Assembly: GCA_002731775.1 (NCBI GenBank) | Contig: PCCP01000123.1 | Location: 1 to 49,695, forward strand | DNA from: Gammaproteobacteria bacterium | GTDB lineage: Bacteria > Pseudomonadota > Gammaproteobacteria > Pseudomonadales > Pseudohongiellaceae | Reading direction: 5' to 3' | Length of the DNA: 49,695 nucleotides | In this document: in pieces, positions 26,712 through 34,491 of the stretch | How the letters are laid out: each line of letters starts with the position of its first letter | Position numbering within the stretch: the stretch's first letter is position 1 | The notes under the pieces: model-generated | Told to the model about the DNA's origin: nothing | The model's database searches: none | What the model saw: only the letters and a program-made list of their open reading frames with translations | Translations under genes and position numbers: made by a program

Positions 26712-28790
26712 CTATTCTTCAAGATATCTGGCAATTCGAAAACCCACATCGTCTCTGGGCTCTTCGCCGAAATCCCGAAACGATAAGCGCAATTCAGTGA
26801 CTGAACCGTGGGCCCAGCTCGATCCCCTTATGGTGTGAAACACACCGTTGTCGGGACCCAGCGGATCTACATCGACTCCACCTATGGCCCCCATTGCACC
26901 GTAATAGTCATGCACCCACTCGGCGGCATTGCCTGCCATGTCATATATTTCGTATTGATTGGCGCTAAAACTGCCAATCGGCGCGGTGCCAAGAAAACCA
27001 TCGTTGTAATCGAACATGACTTCACCCAAATAAGCCTGGCTGGTTGCATCGGCAAAGTTACCGGCATTCTCCGGTGGCGGCAGTGCACTGCCCCAGGGAT
27101 ACTTCAGTTGATTGCCGCTGCCGTCCGTGCGTGCGGCCCAGGCCCACTCCGCTTCGGATGGCAGCCGGTAGCCGATCGACTGCGAATTGAAGCCCACGAC
27201 CTCGCCATCGAGAATTTCATAAAAATTGGGTAGTGATTCCTGATCACTTAACCAATTGCAAAATAGTGCCGCCTGGGTCCAGGAAACACGCACAACCGGT
27301 TGCGCCTCGTTATCCAGTGTTAGTCCCTGCAGTGTTCCCGATGAATGCTCACTATCGAAAAGTCTAAACTGCGAATTACTTACCTCGTTGTAAGCCAGGT
27401 AGAACGGCCGTTCAAGCTGAATGTCTCTCAAATTTTCATTGGGTCGGCGTCCAGCTTCACGGCGAGAAGCTCCCATGGTAAATGCGCCGGCATAAAATAA
27501 TTTCAGAGACTGAGCCGCGGCCGTGGTTATTACTGGCTTGATCTGCTCAATTCGAGCCTGCTCCAGAGACTTGAGAGTCACTCGAATAGCCTGATCGAGA
27601 CCGGGTCGGGAGGTGAATTCCGTGGTGTAGGGCACATAGCCTTGCTTACGAATTTCTATGTGCTGACTCGCCGCCATTAACTCGATAGTCTGGTTGGCCA
27701 CGCCCTTGAATTCACCGTTAACGTACAGTTCGGCATCGACTGGTTCGGCGATGACGATCACGCTGGCCAGTACCGGATCCAATACTATGCTCAGCCCCCG
27801 TTCCTGGTTAGCCTGAGTGCGAACCGATGTCTTCCGGGAGTGATAACCATTTTTGAAAAATACCAATTCGTGATCCTGCTCTGGCGCCAGGGCAACTTCC
27901 AGCGGGGTCAGGCCCTTGAATTCACCACCGATAGTGACACTGGCCGCAGAAGGGTCGGAACGAATAAAAACCAACCCATCGGCAGGCTCCAGCTCAACCA
28001 GGGCCACCGAAAAATCCTCTCCGGCGAGGATATCGAAGTCTTCCTGCCAGGCTTTGTGCCCGGAGAGCTTGAGAGTAATATCCCGTCGGCCCTGGAGAAC
28101 CTCTACATTGAGAGGCGTAGTTCCCGTCATTTCGCCATCGACCAGCACATCCGCGCCACTGGGGGATGTGAGCAAACTCACCACCGCCCATGCTGGCTGC
28201 AGGGAAGCCTGAAAGCGTTGCTCCACATTCCTGCCCTCGATGGTGATGGCTTCACCATATTCCAGATATCTGTCTTTGAATATTGTCAATTGATGCTCGC
28301 CTGCTTCCACCGGGACATCTATTAGCGGGCTGAGACCGATGTCTACACCATCGATCTGAATTCTGGCAGCATCCAGGTTTACGGTGGCGACAGAGACCCG
28401 GCCGGGAAGTTTGCGCATGGAGAAGGCGTGGGTCTGAGCTGGTTCCCTGTCGATCAGCAGCTGCGTTTTACTGTCATGATAACCGGCATTGGTCAGCGTC
28501 AATTCGTAGGAACCTGTGCGAATCAGATAGCGCTGCCCCAGCTTGAAATTGACCCCACCCTCAATCTGAATCTGCGCCGTGATTGGCTCAACTTCTATGG
28601 ACGCAGATCTTGCTGTCAATACGAACCAGGCGGCGGTGATGGTGATGGACAGAAACACCGTTACGGTGACGTGTAGCCACCTGAATTTATAGCTGAAGTG
28701 TGCCTTTTTATCGACATTGGGCGCAAAGTCGATAGGGACTATGGCATCGGTTGACCCATCTGCTGGGTTGCTGTCGTCGACGATTGACAT
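26712..28790 (-). CDS. Membrane-anchored PEGA-repeat / SUMF1 (FGE-like) protein
   Basis: 692 aa. Cytoplasmic tail of about 37 residues, one membrane helix (about 38-60), then about five PEGA-like beta repeats (near 66-105, 132-180, 203-250, 269-318, 341-390; for example ADVLVDGEMTGTTPL and LYVNGEFKGV). The C-terminal SUMF1/C-type-lectin-like domain spans about 425-690: AGAFTMGAS, YRLPSEAEWAWAAR, YDMAGNAAEWVHD and RGSSWAHGS up to GFRIAR. The two active-site Cys of formylglycine-generating enzymes are absent in the SSWAHGS region, so a binding or structural role is likely. The ATG at 28790 follows the TPR gene stop by 4 nt. Confidence 0.87.
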   Translation of the reverse strand: MSIVDDSNPADGSTDAIVPIDFAPNVDKKAHFSYKFRWLHVTVTVFLSITITAAWFVLTARSASIEVEPITAQIQIEGGVNFKLGQRYLIRTGSYELTLTNAGYHDSKTQLLIDREPAQTHAFSMRKLPGRVSVATVNLDAARIQIDGVDIGLSPLIDVPVEAGEHQLTIFKDRYLEYGEAITIEGRNVEQRFQASLQPAWAVVSLLTSPSGADVLVDGEMTGTTPLNVEVLQGRRDITLKLSGHKAWQEDFDILAGEDFSVALVELEPADGLVFIRSDPSAASVTIGGEFKGLTPLEVALAPEQDHELVFFKNGYHSRKTSVRTQANQERGLSIVLDPVLASVIVIAEPVDAELYVNGEFKGVANQTIELMAASQHIEIRKQGYVPYTTEFTSRPGLDQAIRVTLKSLEQARIEQIKPVITTAAAQSLKLFYAGAFTMGASRREAGRRPNENLRDIQLERPFYLAYNEVSNSQFRLFDSEHSSGTLQGLTLDNEAQPVVRVSWTQAALFCNWLSDQESLPNFYEILDGEVVGFNSQSIGYRLPSEAEWAWAARTDGSGNQLKYPWGSALPPPENAGNFADATSQAYLGEVMFDYNDGFLGTAPIGSFSANQYEIYDMAGNAAEWVHDYYGAMGAIGGVDVDPLGPDNGVFHTIRGSSWAHGSVTELRLSFRDFGEEPRDDVGFRIARYLEE

Positions 28791-28794
28791 CTCA

Positions 28795-30330
28795 TCAACG
28801 CCTGTTCGTCGCGACCACACGTTCTTCGCAACGTACAACTACCGAGCTTGGTGTCAGCCCAAAACCTACCGTGAATTCCTCTCGAACTTCGCGATAACCT
28901 GCGCGCCGTCCTACGGCCACATAGCGGCCGGGTTTCAGGGAGACCGATTGCTGCCCGAACTTCCCAAGGTTGCCGATCCGCAGCAGCGTCACCTCGGTAA
29001 ACATATCCGAAATCAGTTGAATTTCAATTGCAATCTGGGAGTTCTCCAGCAGTCCCTCTAAAGTATCCAACTGCTGGAAAAGCACCGGACCCGTTGGCTC
29101 TATGGCTCGGCCCGTGTAGTAGACATCCAGTATTTGTTCAAACACTGCATCCTCGGAAAAGCGTTCAGGATTGTCGATGCCTTCTACCAGCAAACGATCC
29201 AGGAGTGCGCGCTTGCCGGCATAGTCTCTGCCATTGATTGCAAACAAAAGATTGGCGTCAATGGCAAGCACCTTGTCGTACTCGTCCACTGCCAACTGCC
29301 ATTGCTCGTCGCCCTCGGCCTGGGCGATGATAGCTCGAATCTGGTTAATCTCCGCATTGGCGATCTGGTTTTCAGTCTGGGTAATTGCAGCCAGCGCTTG
29401 TTCCTCGTGTATCCCCAGCCCGGTTGCGCGCAGGAAAGCTGCAATTGCCAGTTCGGGCTCGCCACTTTCCAGCAGCGTATAGCCCCTGGACATAATTTTT
29501 GAAAACTCGTTCTCGGTGATGAGCGCCGCCGTTTCACCCACTTTTGCGCGGGCGCGATCGTTGTAGCTATCCCGATTGAGCGCTTGCTGATATACCTCCT
29601 GTGCCAGTTCCAGTTCGCCACTTTCAAACAGTTCGTCTGCCTGAGCAAGCAAGCCCTTGACCTCCTCCAGCGCCTCTGATCGTTGCAAACCAATAGCCGC
29701 TGCTTCGCTTTCCGGATCCAGCAACAAAGCCAGATCATACTTGGCCAGCGCCTGCTCAGAGTCACCGCTTTTAAACGCCAGTTGCGCTTCTATCAAGGTG
29801 TGAGACACGACGACGGGTACCGAGTCCAACAGCAAGACCAGGTCGTCTCTGCCCTGGGCATACAAATCCCGCGCCAACTCGAAATCCTGTGTGCGGTAAT
29901 AGTCATCGCCAATGCTGGCTTTTTCCAAGGCCTCGTCGTAGTCGGACTCAGCCCATTGCGCTACATTCAATCCATCCAATTCCGCTTGCCTGGCCAGCAA
30001 CTCGGCCAGCACATCCTGCGCTGCTTTACGTTGCAGGGCGCTTTGTGCGACTTCGAAAGGGGAGATCGCGGTAGCGGATTCCGGTACCAGACTCCGCCCT
30101 TGATCTTCAATGTTGTCAGCGCGTCGTTCTAACGGCGACTCGTACTCGGTGACCACCGCAGGAAGCACGAATATGACAAACAGCGCCGCCAGCATCAAGC
30201 CGGCGAGGGTGAGTAAAACCTTCGCCGAGGGCTTGTTCGAGACTACCTGAGCTGCCTGATTTGAAAATAAAGGACTTTCTGTTAGGTCAAAATCGACGGG
30301 CTCTATCTTATCGAGATCTTTTTCTGACAT
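28795..30330 (-). CDS. Membrane-anchored TPR-like protein with PEGA-like C-terminus
   Basis: 511 aa. Residues 1-34 are acidic and cytoplasmic. One helix (about 35-60, VLLTLAGLMLAALFVIFVL) anchors it. The periplasmic part is largely alpha-helical with degenerate tetratricopeptide units (AQLAFKSGDSEQALAKYDLALLLDPESEA and ADELFESGELELAQ style). The last 65 residues turn to a PEGA-like end (LKPGRYVAVGRRAGYREV), echoing the next gene. It is a likely protein-protein interaction scaffold. It sits 46 nt after the 394-aa lipoprotein gene and 4 nt before the SUMF1 gene. Confidence 0.78.
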   Translation of the reverse strand: MSEKDLDKIEPVDFDLTESPLFSNQAAQVVSNKPSAKVLLTLAGLMLAALFVIFVLPAVVTEYESPLERRADNIEDQGRSLVPESATAISPFEVAQSALQRKAAQDVLAELLARQAELDGLNVAQWAESDYDEALEKASIGDDYYRTQDFELARDLYAQGRDDLVLLLDSVPVVVSHTLIEAQLAFKSGDSEQALAKYDLALLLDPESEAAAIGLQRSEALEEVKGLLAQADELFESGELELAQEVYQQALNRDSYNDRARAKVGETAALITENEFSKIMSRGYTLLESGEPELAIAAFLRATGLGIHEEQALAAITQTENQIANAEINQIRAIIAQAEGDEQWQLAVDEYDKVLAIDANLLFAINGRDYAGKRALLDRLLVEGIDNPERFSEDAVFEQILDVYYTGRAIEPTGPVLFQQLDTLEGLLENSQIAIEIQLISDMFTEVTLLRIGNLGKFGQQSVSLKPGRYVAVGRRAGYREVREEFTVGFGLTPSSVVVRCEERVVATNRR

Positions 30331-30376
30331 ATTGAATTCTACGGGTGGGGAAAATCACTTCCAAGAAACCTAAGGT

Positions 30377-31561
30377 TTACAACTCGCCTATATCCGCAGC
30401 GTAGAGATCTGCAAGGATTTCCCGCCACTGGCCGTACTGCTCTTCCACTGAACCGGTTAGCGTAATAGTGCGATCTTCAAGATTGATCACGCGCGGCGCC
30501 ACTTCATTTTCCAGGGACTGGCCTAATTCCTCCAGCGCCTCCATGTGGATCTTCGCTTCGGCCTGTTTGTCGAAACCGCTTTTTATCAGGTAAGCTCCGG
30601 CACCCACACCAATAGCACCTCCGGTCTGTGTCGCATAGTTACCACCATTGGTAGCTGCGGCCAATCCGCCTATCACCACCGCGGTACCGGCAATGAATCG
30701 CCGTCTTGCTGAATTGCGCAGCTCTCGTAGCGTGATCGTTTCCTGATAGCTTTGCTCACGCCAGGAGTCATATGACAGTCGCATCTGGCGTACGTAAGTC
30801 GCGTAATAGTCCTGCACCGTATCGATGAACATAAAGTCCCGCTCGCGGATGTCACGAATCCGTTCCAACACCGGGTCAGACTGTGCGGGTAGCGACACCA
30901 ACTGATAATTGCCACGGCGATCCTGGCTCAGGTAATCGCTAAATGCCTCTGGCGAAAATCGCTTGGCAAAAAGCATTTCGGAAACGGTTCGAATCCTGGT
31001 GATGTCTGCTTCTGAGACGCTGCGCTGCCGGTATACAAGCAGATCATTGGCAATATTGTTGTAGATTACTTGGAATGGATCGTTCTTCTGTCGCTCCGAG
31101 GGGTCATAACTGAAGCGGCTGATCTCTTCCTCGTAGACCTTGGTGTACCACTCCTTACCGCTTGCATCTGCAACCTCGACACGGATACTCATGACCTCAC
31201 CATTGGACTGCAAGATCGTACCCTGGAGCAGTATGTCCATGGGGCTGGCACTATTCGGCATCAATCTGACAATGCCCCAGTTGCCCGAACGCTGCAGGGT
31301 CTCCGCCAACAGGTAGGGAGCATAGCGGGACTCAGCAATACGAATTTCGTGATTCACGGTTTCTTCTTCACCGCGCTTGATCTCATCGATGCCGGGATCA
31401 AACAGGCCAATGCCAACATCGAGCAATAAATCTTCGGGGATATTCTGGGTATCTTGAATGACCGGGATGTAATTAGTGGTCTTGACCGTGTGGGTTGCAC
31501 ACGCACTGGCAAAGCTGGCCAGCAGAATTAATCCGAGCAAATTCTTCAATTCAGTTTTCAT
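30377..31561 (-). CDS. Hypothetical lipoprotein (394 aa)
   Basis: Signal peptide with lipobox ASAC (lipidated Cys 21). The mature protein has a mixed N-terminal domain with LLLDVGIGLFDPGIDE and ILLQGTILQSNGEV. A long helical part follows, then a Gly/Ala-rich hydrophobic stretch around 290-325 (AGTAVVIGGLAAAT, GGAIGVGAGAYLI) that could be membrane-inserting, and a final segment RTITLTGSVEEQYGQW. I do not recognise the family. Its ATG overlaps the stop of the Ser-rich lipoprotein gene by 4 nt (ATGA), so it belongs to the same operon. Confidence 0.78.
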   Translation of the reverse strand: MKTELKNLLGLILLASFASACATHTVKTTNYIPVIQDTQNIPEDLLLDVGIGLFDPGIDEIKRGEEETVNHEIRIAESRYAPYLLAETLQRSGNWGIVRLMPNSASPMDILLQGTILQSNGEVMSIRVEVADASGKEWYTKVYEEEISRFSYDPSERQKNDPFQVIYNNIANDLLVYRQRSVSEADITRIRTVSEMLFAKRFSPEAFSDYLSQDRRGNYQLVSLPAQSDPVLERIRDIRERDFMFIDTVQDYYATYVRQMRLSYDSWREQSYQETITLRELRNSARRRFIAGTAVVIGGLAAATNGGNYATQTGGAIGVGAGAYLIKSGFDKQAEAKIHMEALEELGQSLENEVAPRVINLEDRTITLTGSVEEQYGQWREILADLYAADIGEL

Positions 31562-32589
31562 TGCGGTTCACCTAAACCTGTATAATTTCTGTATTCATCC
31601 CATAGCGCCTCACGCAATTCGGAGTCTGGCTCATTCATCGCCGCTTCTCTCAGTTGGCGGGCCACCACGTCGTCATCGCGTCCGCTTGGAATGTCCTCTG
31701 GAGGCGGGAATGATTCAGTCCGTGCCGACGGCGTCGATACCTGTTGACTGGCCACTACCGCAGCCGACGGCGCACCGGATTCCGGTAAGGTTTGCGGTTG
31801 GCTCTCATTACCACCACCACCGGCGCTGCCGCCTATGGCAACACTTCCAGCGGCATTACTCTCAGATTGGGCGCGCTCGCGTTCGCTCAGAATGAAGCCG
31901 TCGAAGGTCTCGTATCCTCGGCGGAGCCTGTCATCCAGCACCGCAGCGCGTTCTGCAGCGGTCATTGCACCCGCGTTTTGGCCGGCATTCGTCCCACTTA
32001 ATACGCCATCAGGGAGCGTATCCAGGCTATAATCCCCACTTGCACCGCCTAAACCACTTGTAGATGCCCCTTGATTCCCACCAATGAGATCGCCAGTGGA
32101 ACTATCGCGGCTACCGTCTGCCTCGCCATCGGCGCCGGACTGCTGTCCTGGAAAGCGGGACTGGGAACCTGCATCAACGCCTGGGCTGTTGCTGGTGTCA
32201 GACCCGGGACTGCCTCCGCTGGCTTGCTCTGCGCCCGCTGTCTGACTCGCCGAGTCAGTGGCCTCGCCTTGACTGCCAGATGTCGAATTACTGGCGCTCG
32301 ACGAAGACGAGGCGCTGGAGCGGCTACCCTGGGCCCCCGGGCTTGCCGGTGAACTTGACTGCGAAGCGGATGAACTTGAAGACGGAAAACTACTCGCGCT
32401 GCTGCTTGAACTCGAACTGGAAGCCGAAGGCATACTACTCGATGCGCTCTGGCTCGAGCTCGACGAGGCGGAGGGCATCGATGGGGGACTGCTGGAGGAG
32501 CTTTGGCTGCTTGATTCGCAGGCCAACAGGCTCAAACACACGCCGCCGAGCAGAACCGGCCTTAGTATTATGCTGAATGCCTGTTTCAT
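31558..32589 (-). CDS. Serine-rich low-complexity lipoprotein
   Basis: 343 aa. Signal peptide and lipobox SLLAC (Cys 24) are followed at once by roughly 80 residues that are mostly Ser with Ala, Pro, Gln and Met. A duplicated MPSASSSSS block lies within this tract. Gly/Ser/Asp/Ala-rich sequence continues to about 240, then a more ordered C-terminal tail including VARQLREAAMNEPDSELREALWDE. All types of Ser codon are mixed, so this is not a simple DNA repeat. It is likely a disordered tether anchored in a membrane. It is the first gene of the tight operon, with 232 nt of upstream non-coding sequence. Confidence 0.78.
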   Translation of the reverse strand: MKQAFSIILRPVLLGGVCLSLLACESSSQSSSSSPPSMPSASSSSSQSASSSMPSASSSSSSSSASSFPSSSSSASQSSSPASPGAQGSRSSASSSSSASNSTSGSQGEATDSASQTAGAEQASGGSPGSDTSNSPGVDAGSQSRFPGQQSGADGEADGSRDSSTGDLIGGNQGASTSGLGGASGDYSLDTLPDGVLSGTNAGQNAGAMTAAERAAVLDDRLRRGYETFDGFILSERERAQSESNAAGSVAIGGSAGGGGNESQPQTLPESGAPSAAVVASQQVSTPSARTESFPPPEDIPSGRDDDVVARQLREAAMNEPDSELREALWDEYRNYTGLGEPQ

Positions 32590-32692
32590 AAGTGTTCTCT
32601 CTGTGCATTCGCCATTACGAATTTTTTTGGAAATTAGCGTTGTATGTACTCATGTTCGCCGCTGTTTGCTGCAAGTTATCCGAATATCACGG

Positions 32693-32720
32693 TCATTAGC
32701 CACTATTTGACGGCCGCCAA
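32693..32720 (-). promoter_or_regulatory. Possible sigma70-type promoter for the envelope operon
   Basis: On the minus strand TTGGCG (complement of 32715-32720) and TAATGA (complement of 32693-32698) are separated by 16 nt, about 105 nt upstream of the Ser-rich lipoprotein ATG. Match to consensus is modest. This is the only sizeable gap upstream of the operon, which is the main reason to propose it. Confidence 0.2.
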
Positions 32721-32821
32721 TCGCCCGCAGCACGTCACTATCTAGTAGTAATCCATCTCCCCTTAACCGTCGCTTAATGAGAACGCCCGATACTACAGAT
32801 GCTAACGCTTAGTTCACAGAA

Positions 32822-34243
32822 TTAGTACCAATACCGGTATCTAAAATGATTGCCTTTGGTGCGCAGCGGCAGCCCGTCTTTGATAACAGGCCGGAACACA
32901 GAATTTCGCAGCTGTCGACGCACGCGACCCAACAGGGTGGAATTCCCGTTGGTCTGTTCAGTTAACATACGTATGGATCTGACTGTGCCATATTCGGTTA
33001 CATCAAAGACAAAATCCACGAAGGCGAAGGAGCGTTCACCAGAATCTGTCTTTATCGCCAGATCGACGCCGCTGAAATTGACAGCCTGGTCAGCATAGGT
33101 TGGCAGCGGTATTACCTGGGCAAATAACTGCTGTAATTGGTCTTCACCATTTTCACTGGCAGAAAGAATTTCCCAGGCCTGAGCATAGCTGGCGCTCGAA
33201 CTCCGCCGCCGCTCAAATAACAAATACCAATCGCCCAGATTGGTGAGAGCTGTTGCTAACTCGGGGACGGAATCTTCTCGTTCGCTGTAATACCGGACTA
33301 TGGTCAGCAGCGCGCTCTCACCGGCCCCAAATCCTGCTGGCAGCGCTGATCCGCTTGCATGTAATTTGTCTCGCAACAGCTGCTGCATGCTTCTATTTTC
33401 GGGCCTACCTACCTCGACCATTAATTCCGGGTGTTTGGCTACCAGATAGGCCGAGTTGGCAATATCTTCCATATAACCCAGGTAGCGCCCATCGCTGGGA
33501 CCATAATGCGCACCGACCATGCGGGCTGCGGCATTGAAAAGAATCATCGCCGTGCTCAGCCGCATGCCAAGCGGGTCGCCATAACCGATGTTAAATGCCT
33601 GAATATTCCATTTTGCCAATGCGTCGAGCACCGGAATAATCCTGGGATCATCGGCGCCATAGGCTTTCTGCTGCACGTAGAACAGGTAATTGTTGTACAC
33701 ATCCGCCTGTTCCCAATCGCCAAGGGCCATATAGCTTTCAATTAGCTGTTCAACCGCCGGTATCTGTTCGAGGCCGTGCAAGCCGGTATGGATGCGATTT
33801 ACGTGGATCGCGCGGGCGAAAGTCTCGATTGCGTCGGGGTGGTAGCCTTGTTGCTGTTGCAAACTACCAAGAGCCGTTAGCTCCTCAATCAGCTGCCGAT
33901 CCCAGACGCCGCCGTTTAGCTCAATCTCTGCGACGGCGAGGTTGTATTCGCGAATACCCTCCAATCTCTGACCGAATCCCGGGTCGTCTTCTGGGTCCGC
34001 TACCACGACAGGGACCGGCATGTCCGGATCGATGCCTGGAAACACGGCCACAGGCGCATCGAGATATAACAAGACCAGAGGCACGGAAGTTTGTGCCTGT
34101 TCAGTTTCTGCCGGCAGTGCCGGTTCATTTTCAGATTGCTGAGCTAGCAGCTGAAAGCTCGCCAACAGGCTAACGAGAGCCAGCGAAGCGAGTCTCGATA
34201 CTGCGCGTGTGCTTGCAATCGCTTTAATGATCATACTGTTCAT
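32822..34243 (-). CDS. Exported TPR-like protein with TonB-like C-terminal domain
   Basis: 473 aa. Signal peptide (SRLASLALVSLLASFQLLA, cleavage about residue 34). A helical-repeat region contains YHPDAIETFARAIHV and IESYMALGDWEQADVYNNY. The last 70 residues (VDFVFDVTEYGTVRSIRML, then LRNSVFRPVIKDGLP) have the fold pattern of TonB C-terminal domains. If the signal is cleaved it lacks the TonB membrane anchor. It lies 232 nt upstream of the envelope operon on the same strand, so it may be related but is probably transcribed separately. The substrate or receptor is unknown. Confidence 0.7.
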   Translation of the reverse strand: MNSMIIKAIASTRAVSRLASLALVSLLASFQLLAQQSENEPALPAETEQAQTSVPLVLLYLDAPVAVFPGIDPDMPVPVVVADPEDDPGFGQRLEGIREYNLAVAEIELNGGVWDRQLIEELTALGSLQQQQGYHPDAIETFARAIHVNRIHTGLHGLEQIPAVEQLIESYMALGDWEQADVYNNYLFYVQQKAYGADDPRIIPVLDALAKWNIQAFNIGYGDPLGMRLSTAMILFNAAARMVGAHYGPSDGRYLGYMEDIANSAYLVAKHPELMVEVGRPENRSMQQLLRDKLHASGSALPAGFGAGESALLTIVRYYSEREDSVPELATALTNLGDWYLLFERRRSSSASYAQAWEILSASENGEDQLQQLFAQVIPLPTYADQAVNFSGVDLAIKTDSGERSFAFVDFVFDVTEYGTVRSIRMLTEQTNGNSTLLGRVRRQLRNSVFRPVIKDGLPLRTKGNHFRYRYWY

Positions 34244-34491
34244 TGACTTCTTGCCTGGCTATAGGTGCCAGCATTTTGGTTCCTGCTTCAACTAACAATG
34301 GGGACAGATATTATGTGCTTCTGGTTTGCGGGGTACTGTGCCGGAGAAACCGGAACGCACCGCGTTGGCCCCTGGTCCGGGTCTGAACCCGCTCGGCTTC
34401 CACGCAATCGATGCTGCCCCGCACCATTCGTACGCCAATCTTGCTGATCTCCTATGCTGTCAGCTGTCAGCCTGCGGTTCCAGCATACCGC

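Noticed and set aside
26712-28790. Active formylglycine-generating sulfatase activator
   Set aside because: Catalytic Cys residues are missing and no sulfatase gene is in the window.
20509-32589. Zorya-type anti-phage system (ZorA/ZorB proton channel)
   Set aside because: The channel gene is ExbB/MotA-like, but there is no OmpA-like ZorB, no SNF2 helicase or nuclease and no defence-island neighbours; the partners are VWA, SUMF1 and lipoproteins.
32300-32590. Plus-strand coding sequence opposite the Ser-rich region
   Set aside because: Open frames there arise from the Ser-codon bias of the minus-strand gene and show no protein-like pattern.
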